From NCBI GenBank assembly GCA_039917615.1, contig JBDSJD010000021.1, forward strand, positions 1-64,000: 64,000 nucleotides of DNA, given 5' to 3'. Positions within the stretch are counted from its first letter, which is position 1. Each line of letters starts with the position of its first letter. This document shows positions 35,682 through 43,578 of this stretch, piece after piece. The stretch comes from ZC4RG30 sp039917615. Its GTDB lineage: Bacteria; Pseudomonadota; Gammaproteobacteria; Steroidobacterales; Steroidobacteraceae. Both the position numbers and the translations under genes were made by a program. Below the pieces are notes generated by a model that saw nothing but the letters and a program-made list of their open reading frames with translations, was not told the origin of the DNA and made no database searches.

Positions 35682-36656
35682 TTACGCCAGTGCGTCCGCT
35701 GCGACTTCCCGCTGGTGCAGGTGGAAGTACTCGCGGGCGATGGCATCGTGAACATGTGCCAGGTCGCCCTGCACGGCGTCGAGGAATTCGTGCTGGTTCG
35801 ACAGGCGCAGAGCTTCGGTCGAAACCCGGTCCGTGCGACGTCGCGCAGGCCGCAGCGCGCGCAGCGGATCCATGTTGTGGGGTAGCTCGGCGAGATGGGT
35901 TTCGATGGCATCCAGACAATACACGACCGAACGCGGGAAATGCCGGTCGGCGACGAGATAGCGCAGCACCCGGTCGCTGGTGATGCCGCCATCGCCGCTG
36001 CCCGCGGTCGCGGCATGGCGCCGGTACATCTGCAGTCCCGACAATGAGTTGAGCACGCCCACCCAGATCAGCCCCATCTCCGCGTCAACACCGGCTTGGT
36101 TGGGCAGCAGGATCGCCGAGTGGATGTCGAGGATGCGAGTGGTCATGTCGGCCCGCTCGATATGCTCACCCAGCCCGATGAACTGGTAGGCCACATCATG
36201 GCTCATGCAATTTGCCAGCACGCCGGACACCGAATGCCGGTCGTAGATCATCTCTTCGAGCATCTGCCGACGGTCCTTGCGCCCGAGGCCCGCATGCGAA
36301 TAGCGGCGCGACGCCAGGTAAATGGAGTTCACGCATTCCCACAGGTCGCGTGGCAACACATCGCGCATGGTGCGGCAGTTCTCGCGCGCGAAGCGAATGC
36401 AGGATTGGATGGACCCGGGGTTGCGCTGCGATGCCATCAGGAAATCCACCACGCTGCCCTCGTCCGGCTCCGCGTAATTCTGCTGGAAGAGTTTGTCGAG
36501 ACCGACGATGCGCGTGAGCGCCTTCCAACCAAAGGATGCGCCCTGCGGCAGATCCAGCAGCAACTGTTGCGTAGCGTTGATCAGGCGCGCCGTGTTCTCG
36601 GCTCGCTCCAGGTAACGCGCCATCCAATAAAGACTCTCGGCAGAACGCGACAGCAT
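35682..36656 (-). CDS. Alpha-E (DUF403) protein
   Basis: 324 residues, all-helical. It opens with the diagnostic MLSRSAESLYWMARYLERAE and contains conserved FLMASQRNPGSI, ARENCRTMRDVL, ECVNSIYL and FIGLGEHIERADMTTRILD. Alpha-E proteins almost always accompany circularly permuted ATP-grasp enzymes and are thought to assist or modify their substrate. The ATG shares one base with the stop of the upstream ATP-grasp gene (TGATG), so the two are coupled. A second Alpha-E domain is fused in the protein at 29830-32274. Confidence 0.92.
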   Translation of the reverse strand: MLSRSAESLYWMARYLERAENTARLINATQQLLLDLPQGASFGWKALTRIVGLDKLFQQNYAEPDEGSVVDFLMASQRNPGSIQSCIRFARENCRTMRDVLPRDLWECVNSIYLASRRYSHAGLGRKDRRQMLEEMIYDRHSVSGVLANCMSHDVAYQFIGLGEHIERADMTTRILDIHSAILLPNQAGVDAEMGLIWVGVLNSLSGLQMYRRHAATAGSGDGGITSDRVLRYLVADRHFPRSVVYCLDAIETHLAELPHNMDPLRALRPARRRTDRVSTEALRLSNQHEFLDAVQGDLAHVHDAIAREYFHLHQREVAADALA

Positions 36657-38104
36657 CAGTAGGGTTCTCCGACAATCCAGGTGTCCTTGCTGCCACCGCC
36701 CTGGGAGGAATTGACCACCAGCGATCCTTCGCGTAGCGCCACGCGCGTGAGGCCGCCGGTGGTCACATACATTCCATGCGACTGCAGCACGAAGGGCCGC
36801 ATGTCCAGGTGTCGGGGCGCGATGTCGTCGCCGTCCCAGGTCGGCGCGGTGGAAAGCTGCAGCGTGGGCTGCGCCATGTAGCTGCGTGGATCGGCCCGCA
36901 CGCGCGCGGCGCATTCATCGCGCTCGGCTTGTGTGGACTTCGGGCCGATCAGCAGGCCATAACCTCCCGACTCGTTGGCTGGCTTGACCACCAGCTTGTC
37001 GAGATTGGCCAGCACATAGCCGCGGTCCTTTTCGTCCATGCAGAGGTAGCTCGGTACATTGGGCAGAATAGGATCCTGGTCCAGGTAGTACTTGATGATC
37101 TTCGGCACGAAGGTGTAGACGACCTTGTCATCCGCCACGCCTGCGCCGGGCGCATTCGCGATGGCCACATTGCCCTTCGCCCAGGCCCGCATCAGTCCGG
37201 GCACCCCGAGCGCCGAATCGCTGCGGAACACATCCGGATCCAGGAAGTCATCGTCGATTCGCCGGTAGATCACATCGACACGTCGCAGTCCGGCGATGGT
37301 CTTCATGTAAACCACATCATCCGACCCCACCAGCAGGTCGGTGCCCTGCACCAGCTGCGCGCCGGTCTGCTGGGCGAGGTAACTGTGCTCGAAATAGGCG
37401 GAGTTGAAGATGCCCGGCGTCAGCAGCACGATGACTGGTCGTTCATTCACGCGCGGCGACAGCGCAGCCATCATGTCGTAGAGCGCGGCCGTGTACGAAT
37501 CCACCGGCAGGATGCGGCAAGCGCTGAACAAATCCGGGAAGGCTGACTTCATCAGCATGCGGTTCTCGAGCATGTACGAAACACCCGAGGGAACGCGCAG
37601 ATTGTCTTCCAGTACGTAAACCGTACCATCGACATCCCGCACCAGATCAGTGCCGCAGATATTTGCCCACACCCCAAAAGGGGGCGAAATGCCGCGGCAC
37701 TGCTTGCGGAAATTGCGCGAACTGGCCAGCAGTTCGCCCGGAAAGACCCCATCCCTGACGATCCGCTGCGCGTTGTAGAGATCGTCTATAAAGAGATTGA
37801 GCGCGGTCAGGCGCTGGCGCAGACCACGGTCGATGTGGCGCCACTCGCTTTCGGGCATGACGCGGGGAATCGGGTCGAAAGGCCACGCTCGATCGATGTT
37901 TTCGCCATCGCTGTACGTCGTAAAGGAGATCCCCATGGTCACGATGGCTGCGTCGATCGCGGCACGACGCTGGCGCATCTCGCCGGCATCGAGGGTCGAA
38001 AGGTATCTGCACAGCGCACTGGCGGCCGGACGGGGCTCGCCCTGGCTATCCACCAGTTCGTCGAAGACATCCAGCGGCCGATACCGTTCCGTTCCGAATT
38101 TCAT
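36656..38104 (-). CDS. Circularly permuted ATP-grasp protein
   Basis: 482 residues, the first gene of the cluster. Typical elements: GISFTTYSDGENIDRAWPFD near 58, WRHIDRGLRQRLTALNLFI, VYVLEDNLRVPSGVSYMLEN, VVLLTPGIFNSAYFEHSYLA, MKTIAGLRRVDVIYRRIDD, LDKLVVKPANESGGYGLLIG and the C-terminal NSSQGGGSKDTWIV. It is predicted to form an amide or ester bond using ATP; substrates unknown. It is divergent from a methyltransferase gene 80 bases away, so the promoter lies in 38105-38184, where two direct repeats are seen. Confidence 0.93.
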   Translation of the reverse strand: MKFGTERYRPLDVFDELVDSQGEPRPAASALCRYLSTLDAGEMRQRRAAIDAAIVTMGISFTTYSDGENIDRAWPFDPIPRVMPESEWRHIDRGLRQRLTALNLFIDDLYNAQRIVRDGVFPGELLASSRNFRKQCRGISPPFGVWANICGTDLVRDVDGTVYVLEDNLRVPSGVSYMLENRMLMKSAFPDLFSACRILPVDSYTAALYDMMAALSPRVNERPVIVLLTPGIFNSAYFEHSYLAQQTGAQLVQGTDLLVGSDDVVYMKTIAGLRRVDVIYRRIDDDFLDPDVFRSDSALGVPGLMRAWAKGNVAIANAPGAGVADDKVVYTFVPKIIKYYLDQDPILPNVPSYLCMDEKDRGYVLANLDKLVVKPANESGGYGLLIGPKSTQAERDECAARVRADPRSYMAQPTLQLSTAPTWDGDDIAPRHLDMRPFVLQSHGMYVTTGGLTRVALREGSLVVNSSQGGGSKDTWIVGEPY

Positions 38105-38121
38105 GATTGCTCACGTTGATT

Positions 38122-38152
38122 GTGCCTTTGAGGAGCAAGAACCGTGCCTTTG
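38122..38152. repeat. Two 9-bp direct repeats in a divergent promoter region
   Basis: GTGCCTTTG occurs at 38122-38130 and again at 38144-38152, 22 bases start to start, about two helical turns. They lie between the divergent ATP-grasp and methyltransferase genes and could be a tandem regulator site. Confidence 0.4.
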
Positions 38153-38184
38153 CCAGGTGGCGGGTGCCGTAAAATGGTGCGCAG

Positions 38185-39033
38185 ATGAGCACCGCCCCAA
38201 CACTGCCCTTACTCACAGTTGCCGTGGCCCAGAAGCTCGCAGCTGCACGGCAACGGGGCGACGAGCGAATCACGCTGTCGCTGGATCTGGGCAAGACCAC
38301 CGTCACTGTCGAACCCGGCGCCGACAACTGGCTGTGGCAACGAATGCGCTACCCCTATCCCGAAAAGATCAAGGCACGCACGGTGTACGGCTGGAATGGA
38401 ACCGGCTTCGAGCCGGTGTCGCGCTTTGCAGGCTCGTTGATCAAGCTCGTGCCCACCGACTGGGGACCACCGACGTTTGAAATCGATGGCATCAAGATGC
38501 TGCCGACCGCGAAGGTTTCACCCTTCGAGGACGCGCGACGCAAGGTTGCGCTGATCGCACCGCGCGGCAAGCGCGTGCTCGACTGCTGCGGCGGGCTGGG
38601 TTATTTCGCGCACTGGTGCCTCACGGACATGGCGACCGAAGTTCACTCCTTCGAAAAGAACGACAGCGTGCTGTGGCTGCGCACGATCAATCCCTGGTCG
38701 CCGCGTGTGAATCCGCGGTTGAGATTGCAGCATGCCGATGTCACCGAGCAGATCGCAGCGCTGCCCGCACGATCATACGATGCCATCCTGCATGACCCAC
38801 CCCGCTTCGGTATTGCCGGGGAACTGTACTCGCAGTCGTTCTACGATGAGCTGGCGCGCGTGATCACCCCCGGCGGCCTGCTGTTCCACTACACCGGCAC
38901 GCCCAACAAACTGACCAGCGGCCGTGATGTGCCGAAGGAAGTAAAACGGCGGCTGCAGAAAGCGGGCTTTCTCTCCAGCATCGACGGCGACGGCGTGCTG
39001 GCGCGCCGCGTTGTAATTGCGCCGCGGCGCTGA
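38185..39033 (+). CDS. Class I SAM-dependent methyltransferase
   Basis: 282 residues. A ~100-residue N-terminal domain (RQRGDERITLSLDLGKTTV, WNGTGFEPVSRFAGSLIKLV) precedes a Rossmann methyltransferase. Motif I is VLDCCGGLGYFAHW near 132, the acidic motif II is VHSFEKND, and motif IV is AILHDPPRFG near 195, followed by VITPGGLLFHYTG. The N/D-P-P type motif fits nitrogen-directed methylation, for example of RNA or protein, but the target is unknown. It is divergent from the ATP-grasp cluster; linkage to that system is possible but unproven. Confidence 0.85.
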   Translation: MSTAPTLPLLTVAVAQKLAAARQRGDERITLSLDLGKTTVTVEPGADNWLWQRMRYPYPEKIKARTVYGWNGTGFEPVSRFAGSLIKLVPTDWGPPTFEIDGIKMLPTAKVSPFEDARRKVALIAPRGKRVLDCCGGLGYFAHWCLTDMATEVHSFEKNDSVLWLRTINPWSPRVNPRLRLQHADVTEQIAALPARSYDAILHDPPRFGIAGELYSQSFYDELARVITPGGLLFHYTGTPNKLTSGRDVPKEVKRRLQKAGFLSSIDGDGVLARRVVIAPRR

Positions 39034-39037
39034 GCGT

Positions 39038-39262
39038 TTATTGCGCCGCGGCCTCGGCTGCAACCCGTGCCTCATCGGCAGTTTTCTGAGCCTCCTCCAC
39101 ATCTGACTTTGCCTTGTCGAGCTGCTTTTTTGCGTCGCTGGCCTGCTCAGCCGATGCCGCTCCATTGACTGCCGCAGCGCCACCAGTACCGACCAGTCCG
39201 CAGCCGGCGAGCAACCCTGCTGCAATCATGGCAGACATAATATGTTCTACACGTTTCAACAT
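39038..39262 (-). CDS. Small coiled-coil lipoprotein
   Basis: 74 residues. A type II signal ends in LLAGC (Cys21 lipidated), then a Gly/Ala linker (GLVGTGGAAAV). The last ~35 residues have Ala-rich heptads with alternating Lys/Glu (AEQASDAKKQLDKAKSDVEE), a likely trimeric coiled coil in the manner of Lpp. The C-terminal residue is Gln, not the Lys by which Lpp is attached to peptidoglycan. It converges with the methyltransferase gene, 4 bases between stops. It is probably an outer-membrane lipoprotein of unknown function. Confidence 0.75.
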   Translation of the reverse strand: MLKRVEHIMSAMIAAGLLAGCGLVGTGGAAAVNGAASAEQASDAKKQLDKAKSDVEEAQKTADEARVAAEAAAQ

Positions 39263-39390
39263 CGTTGATTGCTCCAGCGCAAACCAGCCTTGAGATGAGT
39301 ATGCACTCCTTCGGAAGCCGCAGGCGGTATCGCGAGCACGCGGTGCTTACATATTTCGCCTTGCAGTGCAGCGAGGCGATCCACGTGTAA

Positions 39391-39627
39391 TTGCTGGCGA
39401 TGAACAAGTTCGCCAGAATGCTCGCAGCACCTGTCACCGATGGATACTCACATATGAGCAGTGACGCGCAGGCTACGCCGCTGATGCAGCCAGAGGTCGA
39501 GGCGATTCCATCGAAATACCGTGCAGGTGCCGCGCAGCAACTGGCGGCACTGCGCCTGCAGGCCCGGCTCGTGGAGGATTTCGTCGTGGCACACGACCTC
39601 GACCCTGCGCCCTTGTCCAGCCCGTGA
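39391..39627 (+). CDS. AtzG-like (DUF4089) small subunit
   Basis: Up to 78 residues; likely start is the ATG at 39454 or 39403. The C-terminal half (YRAGAAQQLAALRLQARLVEDF, then DLDPAPLSSP) has the pattern of AtzG-like proteins, which pair with AtzE amidases. The N-terminal helix usual in the family is poorly matched. It overlaps the amidase start by GTGA, the standard AtzG-AtzE coupling. Since the amidase is broken, this gene may also be decaying. Confidence 0.6.
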   Translation: MLAMNKFARMLAAPVTDGYSHMSSDAQATPLMQPEVEAIPSKYRAGAAQQLAALRLQARLVEDFVVAHDLDPAPLSSP

Positions 39628-41007
39628 ATTCAAGAAGCGCGCACGAAACCGCAGTGCGCGTGCAAACGCGCGAGACCAGCGCCGAAGCGCTGATCCAGGG
39701 TGTTCTGCATCGCATCCGGAAAATGGACCCGCTGCTGAATTGCTTCACCACGGTGCTGGATGAAAAGGCCATGGAGGATGCGCGCACAATCGATCGCAGG
39801 CTCGCGGCCGGCGAGCGCTTGGGGCCACTGGCTGGCGTGCCATTCGGAGTGAAGGACCTGTTCGATGTGGCCGGGGTCGTGACGCGGGCAGGGTCGAAGA
39901 TCCTGGCCGGCAATGCACCAGCCAGAACCGACGCCATTCTTGTGCAGCGTCTGAAGCGCGCTGGCGCCGTGCTCGTCGGTTGCCAGAACATGGACGAGTT
40001 CGCGTATGGTTTCACCATCGAGAATGCCCACTACGGCGCGACGCGCAATCGCATGATCCCGAGCGGGTAGCGGGCGGATCTTCCGGCGGATCCGCAGCCT
40101 CCGTGGCAGCCGGATTGCTGCCGCTGAGTCTTGGGTCGGACACCAATGGTTCCATTCGTGTACCCGCGTCGTTCTGAGGCATCTTCGGACTCAAGCCTAC
40201 CTTCGGGCGTCTGCCTCGCACCGGCACGTTTCCGTTTGTGGATGATCTGGATCACCTGGGTCCATTCGCTGGCAATGTGCAGGATCTGGCGCTGGCCTAT
40301 GACCTGATGCAGGGCCACGATGCCGGTGATCGCGCCTGTGCTGCGCGCATGGTGGATCCGGTCAGCTCAAGTCTGGCTCAGGGCGTCGAGGGAATCAGGG
40401 CCGGCGTGCTGCTGGAATGGTTCGAGGCCGGCGCAAGCGATGAAGCCTTGGCTGCGGTTGAAACCGTGGCGCGCGCCCTGGGCGTGTAAGGCCAGTGGTG
40501 TTGCCCGAGGCGCGACGTGCGCGCGCGGCAGCGTTCTGCATTACCAGCGCCAGCGGCGCGCAACTGCACCGGCAACGACTGCACACCCGACCGCAGGATT
40601 TCGATCCAGTAACGCGCGACCGGTTTTATGCAGGGCTGAGGCTGCCCGCCACGGTGGCAATACAGGCACAGCGACTCCGGCGCTGGTTTGCGGCCGCGGC
40701 TTCTGAACTCTTCAGGCACGTGGATGTGCTGCTGGCACCGGCGACCCCAGGCACCGCGCCACTCATCGGACAAAAGACCATCATGCTCGGTGACACCGAA
40801 GTGTCCACGCGGCAGAACATCGGCGTTTACACGCAGCCCATCAGCTTCATCGGACTTCCAGTGGTTGCCGTGCCGGTATGGACAGCGTCGCGTCTGCCAA
40901 TCGGCGTGCAGGTGATCGCGCCGCCCTGGCAGGAGGGTCTGGCACTGCGAGTTGCGGCACAACTTGAACGCACCGGCGTCTGCACGGTCCGCAAGACCGA
41001 CGCATAA
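39624..41007 (+). pseudogene. Disrupted AtzE-type amidase
   Basis: Amidase-signature enzyme split in three frames. Piece 1 (39624-40049, GTG start) holds GVKDLFD with the catalytic Lys and ends in YGATRN. One missing base at about 40050 breaks the frame; the next frame continues HDPERVAGGSSGGSAAS and GSDTNGSIRVPASF. A TGA at 40175-40177 stands where homologues have Cys (S-x-C-G-I-F-G-L-K-P). After LGV a TAA at 40487 follows a second one-base loss at about 40484-40488, and the last piece (to 41007) runs VLPEARRARAAAF ... YTQPISFIGLPVVAVPV. All catalytic residues survive. Real decay is likely; read errors could explain the single-base losses but less easily the TGA. Confidence 0.85.
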
Positions 41008-41037
41008 TCACGGCCTGACCGCAACGATCTGACTGCG

Positions 41038-42501
41038 TTACCCCCCTTGCGAGTTTGGTGCGCGCCAGCCGCGCTCGAAGGGTAGTCGCCAAGCGTGCGG
41101 CGCGACCAGCTGGTGCACTGCATTGGGTCCCCAGCTGCCAGGTGCGTAGGTGCGCACCGGCGGAGGTGAGTCCAGCAGCGGCTGGGAAACTTCCCACAGG
41201 CGTTCGATACCTTCGGCGGTGGTGAACAGCGTGTGATCGCCGCGCATCGCATCCAGGATCAGACGCTCGTAGGCTTCCAACACATCGCCGATCAAGCCGG
41301 TGTCGTTCATTGCAAACTGCAGACTGAGCTTGTCGAGCTTCATGCCCGGTCCGGGCCGCTTGCCATAGAAAGACAGCGACATCTTCGAAGCGTCCGCCAG
41401 GTCGAAGGTCAGATGGTCCGGACCATGCGCGCCAACACCTGAATCTGCGGGGAACATGCTCTTGGGTGGCTCACGGAATGCAATCGAGATGATGCGCTGT
41501 CCCTCGGCCATGCGCTTGCCGGTGCGCAGGTAGAACGGCACACCCGCCCAGCGCCAGTTGTCGATGGAGCAACGCAGCGCGATGAATGTCTCGGTGTCGG
41601 ATTCGGCGCTGACGCCCTCTTCAGCCCGATAGCCGATGTACTGTCCGCGCACGACGTCCGCCGGCTGAATGGGCAGTATGCTGCGGAACACCTTGTTCTT
41701 TTCTTCGCTGATGGGCTTTGGCGCGAGATGCGTCGGCGCTTCCATGGCCATGAAGCCCAGGATCTGGAACAGATGGGTCACCACCATGTCGCGGTAGGCG
41801 CCGGTCTGTTCATAGAAGCCGACGCGCTTGCCGAGGCCGAGCGTCTCCGGCACATCGATCTGCACATGATCGATGAAGTTGCGGTTCCAGATCGGTTCGA
41901 ACAGGCCATTGGCGAAGCGGAATGCCAGGATGTTCTGGGCCGGCTCCTTGCCCAGGAAATGATCGATGCGAAATATCTGCTCTTCGCTGAATACCTCGTG
42001 CAGCCGGCTGTTCAATTCCACCGCGCTGGCAAGGTCAGTGCCGAAGGGTTTTTCCATGATGATGCGTGAGCGTTCGACCAGTCCAGCCTCGCCCAGCATT
42101 CGCACTGCCGGCAGTGCGGCGTTGGGCGGCACGCTCAGGTAGTGCAGGCGGCGGCACTCGCCGCCGATGGAAAGCTCCGCGCGTTCCACCGCTGCCTTCA
42201 ATGCCGCAGGCCCTGCGGACAAAGGCACGTAGTCAAGATTGCCGGCAAACTGGTTCCAGTCGGCATCGCTGCACTTGCGCGCACCGAATTCAGTCAGCGC
42301 GGCGCGCGCCACGGCCCGAAAGCCTTCCGCATCCATGTCGTCCAGCGAGACGCCGATGATCCTGCAGGAAGGAATGAAGCCGGCAGTGGCCAGATGCGCG
42401 AGCCCCGGCAACAGCTTGCGGCGCGACAGATCGCCGGTGGCGCCAAACAGAATCACGACCTGCGGAAAACGGGGACCTACGTCGGCGGCTGGCTTAGCCA
42501 T
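41038..42501 (-). CDS. zwf: Glucose-6-phosphate 1-dehydrogenase
   Basis: Oxidises glucose-6-phosphate to 6-phosphogluconolactone with NADP+, entry to the pentose phosphate and Entner-Doudoroff routes; cytosolic. 487 residues, normal length. The nucleotide loop is FGATGDLSRRKLLPGL near 19; the catalytic motif RIDHFLGKEPAQN is near 180; downstream FANGLFEPIWNRNFIDHVQI and PFYLRTGKRM are family blocks. It converges with the dead amidase (30 bases between ends) and stands alone, without edd or pgl neighbours. Confidence 0.95.
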   Translation of the reverse strand: MAKPAADVGPRFPQVVILFGATGDLSRRKLLPGLAHLATAGFIPSCRIIGVSLDDMDAEGFRAVARAALTEFGARKCSDADWNQFAGNLDYVPLSAGPAALKAAVERAELSIGGECRRLHYLSVPPNAALPAVRMLGEAGLVERSRIIMEKPFGTDLASAVELNSRLHEVFSEEQIFRIDHFLGKEPAQNILAFRFANGLFEPIWNRNFIDHVQIDVPETLGLGKRVGFYEQTGAYRDMVVTHLFQILGFMAMEAPTHLAPKPISEEKNKVFRSILPIQPADVVRGQYIGYRAEEGVSAESDTETFIALRCSIDNWRWAGVPFYLRTGKRMAEGQRIISIAFREPPKSMFPADSGVGAHGPDHLTFDLADASKMSLSFYGKRPGPGMKLDKLSLQFAMNDTGLIGDVLEAYERLILDAMRGDHTLFTTAEGIERLWEVSQPLLDSPPPVRTYAPGSWGPNAVHQLVAPHAWRLPFERGWRAPNSQGG

Positions 42502-42585
42502 GGATCATGATCCTTAAGGAGTGATGTTTGAATTCACCGCGGTAGTCCATGCAAGTTTGACGCCATATTGCCATCTGCGTGGCAC

Positions 42586-43578
42586 TCATTCTTCAACGTC
42601 GTAGATCGGAGTCTCGAGCAGCGACTCCTGGCGGTTTTGATTTGCCTCCCGTTTCAGGCTGGCGACATCCGCAAGATAGTCGCCCAGGTCCATGCTGGGG
42701 GCAACGCGCATCAGTGAGGGATACACCTTCGGACCCAGCTCCACCCTGTTGACGGTGCGCGGATCAAGCTGCAGATCGACCAGCCACCACACACCGCTGC
42801 AGATCAGCGGCGCCAGTAAAGACAGCAGCAGCGAAGCAGGACGCCGGAAGTGTGTGGCGTAGTGCAGGTGCAAGTAAGCGGCCGCCATGGCCACGCAGGC
42901 CGCGAGAGACGCCAGGGCGATCCACAGCCAGCTTCGCTGTGTGGCAAAAGCAGCAAGCAGATATAGCCAGTAGCCCCAGGCACACAGGCCCACGCAGAAG
43001 GCAGCAATCGCCATGTGAATGCGCAGCTGCCAGGCGCCCGCAGTGAGCCGCGACACCAGCGCCCACACACCCACCCACACGGCGAGAAAGCACAGTGCGA
43101 CCAGCTCCGCGATGAGCACACGTGGCGCCAGCCGCTCCGGTGCGAATGTCCATTGCAGAAACGCTGCAAAGGCGAAACACAGCAACAGGCCCGCAGCCGC
43201 AAACAGTGTGCGGTGCCGGTGCAGCAGGTCGCGGCGGAAATGACGTTCGGGCGACACTGCAGCATCCAGAGTTCGCAACAGTACGCGGGTCCGCCCGATG
43301 TGCAGCTCGCCCTTCGCGATGGTCACTCCCGCCGAGGGATCGATGCGGCGTCCGGCGACGCGCGTGCCGTTGCGTGTTCCCAGATCCTGCACCCGCACCC
43401 GACCGTCCGGCAGCAGGGTCAGCAAGGCGTGCTCAGCCGCCGCGTAAGCATCGTCGATCACCACATCGCAGCTCAGACTCCTGCCAATGCGGCATTGACC
43501 ACCAACGCCGCTCACGCGATGCCGGATCTGCACATGGCCGTGCACGTCAAGCACCTCCACCAGCATTACGGCATCCAT
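42586..43578 (-). CDS. FHA-domain membrane protein
   Basis: 330 residues. An FHA domain occupies residues 5-105: CRIGRSLSCDVVIDD, AAAEHALL, VRVQDLGTRNGTRVAG, i.e. the phosphothreonine-binding loops. Five or so membrane segments follow (about 128-260: LFAAAGLLLCFAFAAFLQW, VLIAELVALCFLAVWVGVWA, AIAAFCVGLCAWGYW, WLWIALASLAACVAMAAA, LLLSLLAPLICSGVWWL), then a soluble C-tail. It overlaps the protease gene by 13 bases. It likely senses Ser/Thr phosphorylation; no kinase gene is in the window. Confidence 0.88.
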   Translation of the reverse strand: MDAVMLVEVLDVHGHVQIRHRVSGVGGQCRIGRSLSCDVVIDDAYAAAEHALLTLLPDGRVRVQDLGTRNGTRVAGRRIDPSAGVTIAKGELHIGRTRVLLRTLDAAVSPERHFRRDLLHRHRTLFAAAGLLLCFAFAAFLQWTFAPERLAPRVLIAELVALCFLAVWVGVWALVSRLTAGAWQLRIHMAIAAFCVGLCAWGYWLYLLAAFATQRSWLWIALASLAACVAMAAAYLHLHYATHFRRPASLLLSLLAPLICSGVWWLVDLQLDPRTVNRVELGPKVYPSLMRVAPSMDLGDYLADVASLKREANQNRQESLLETPIYDVEE

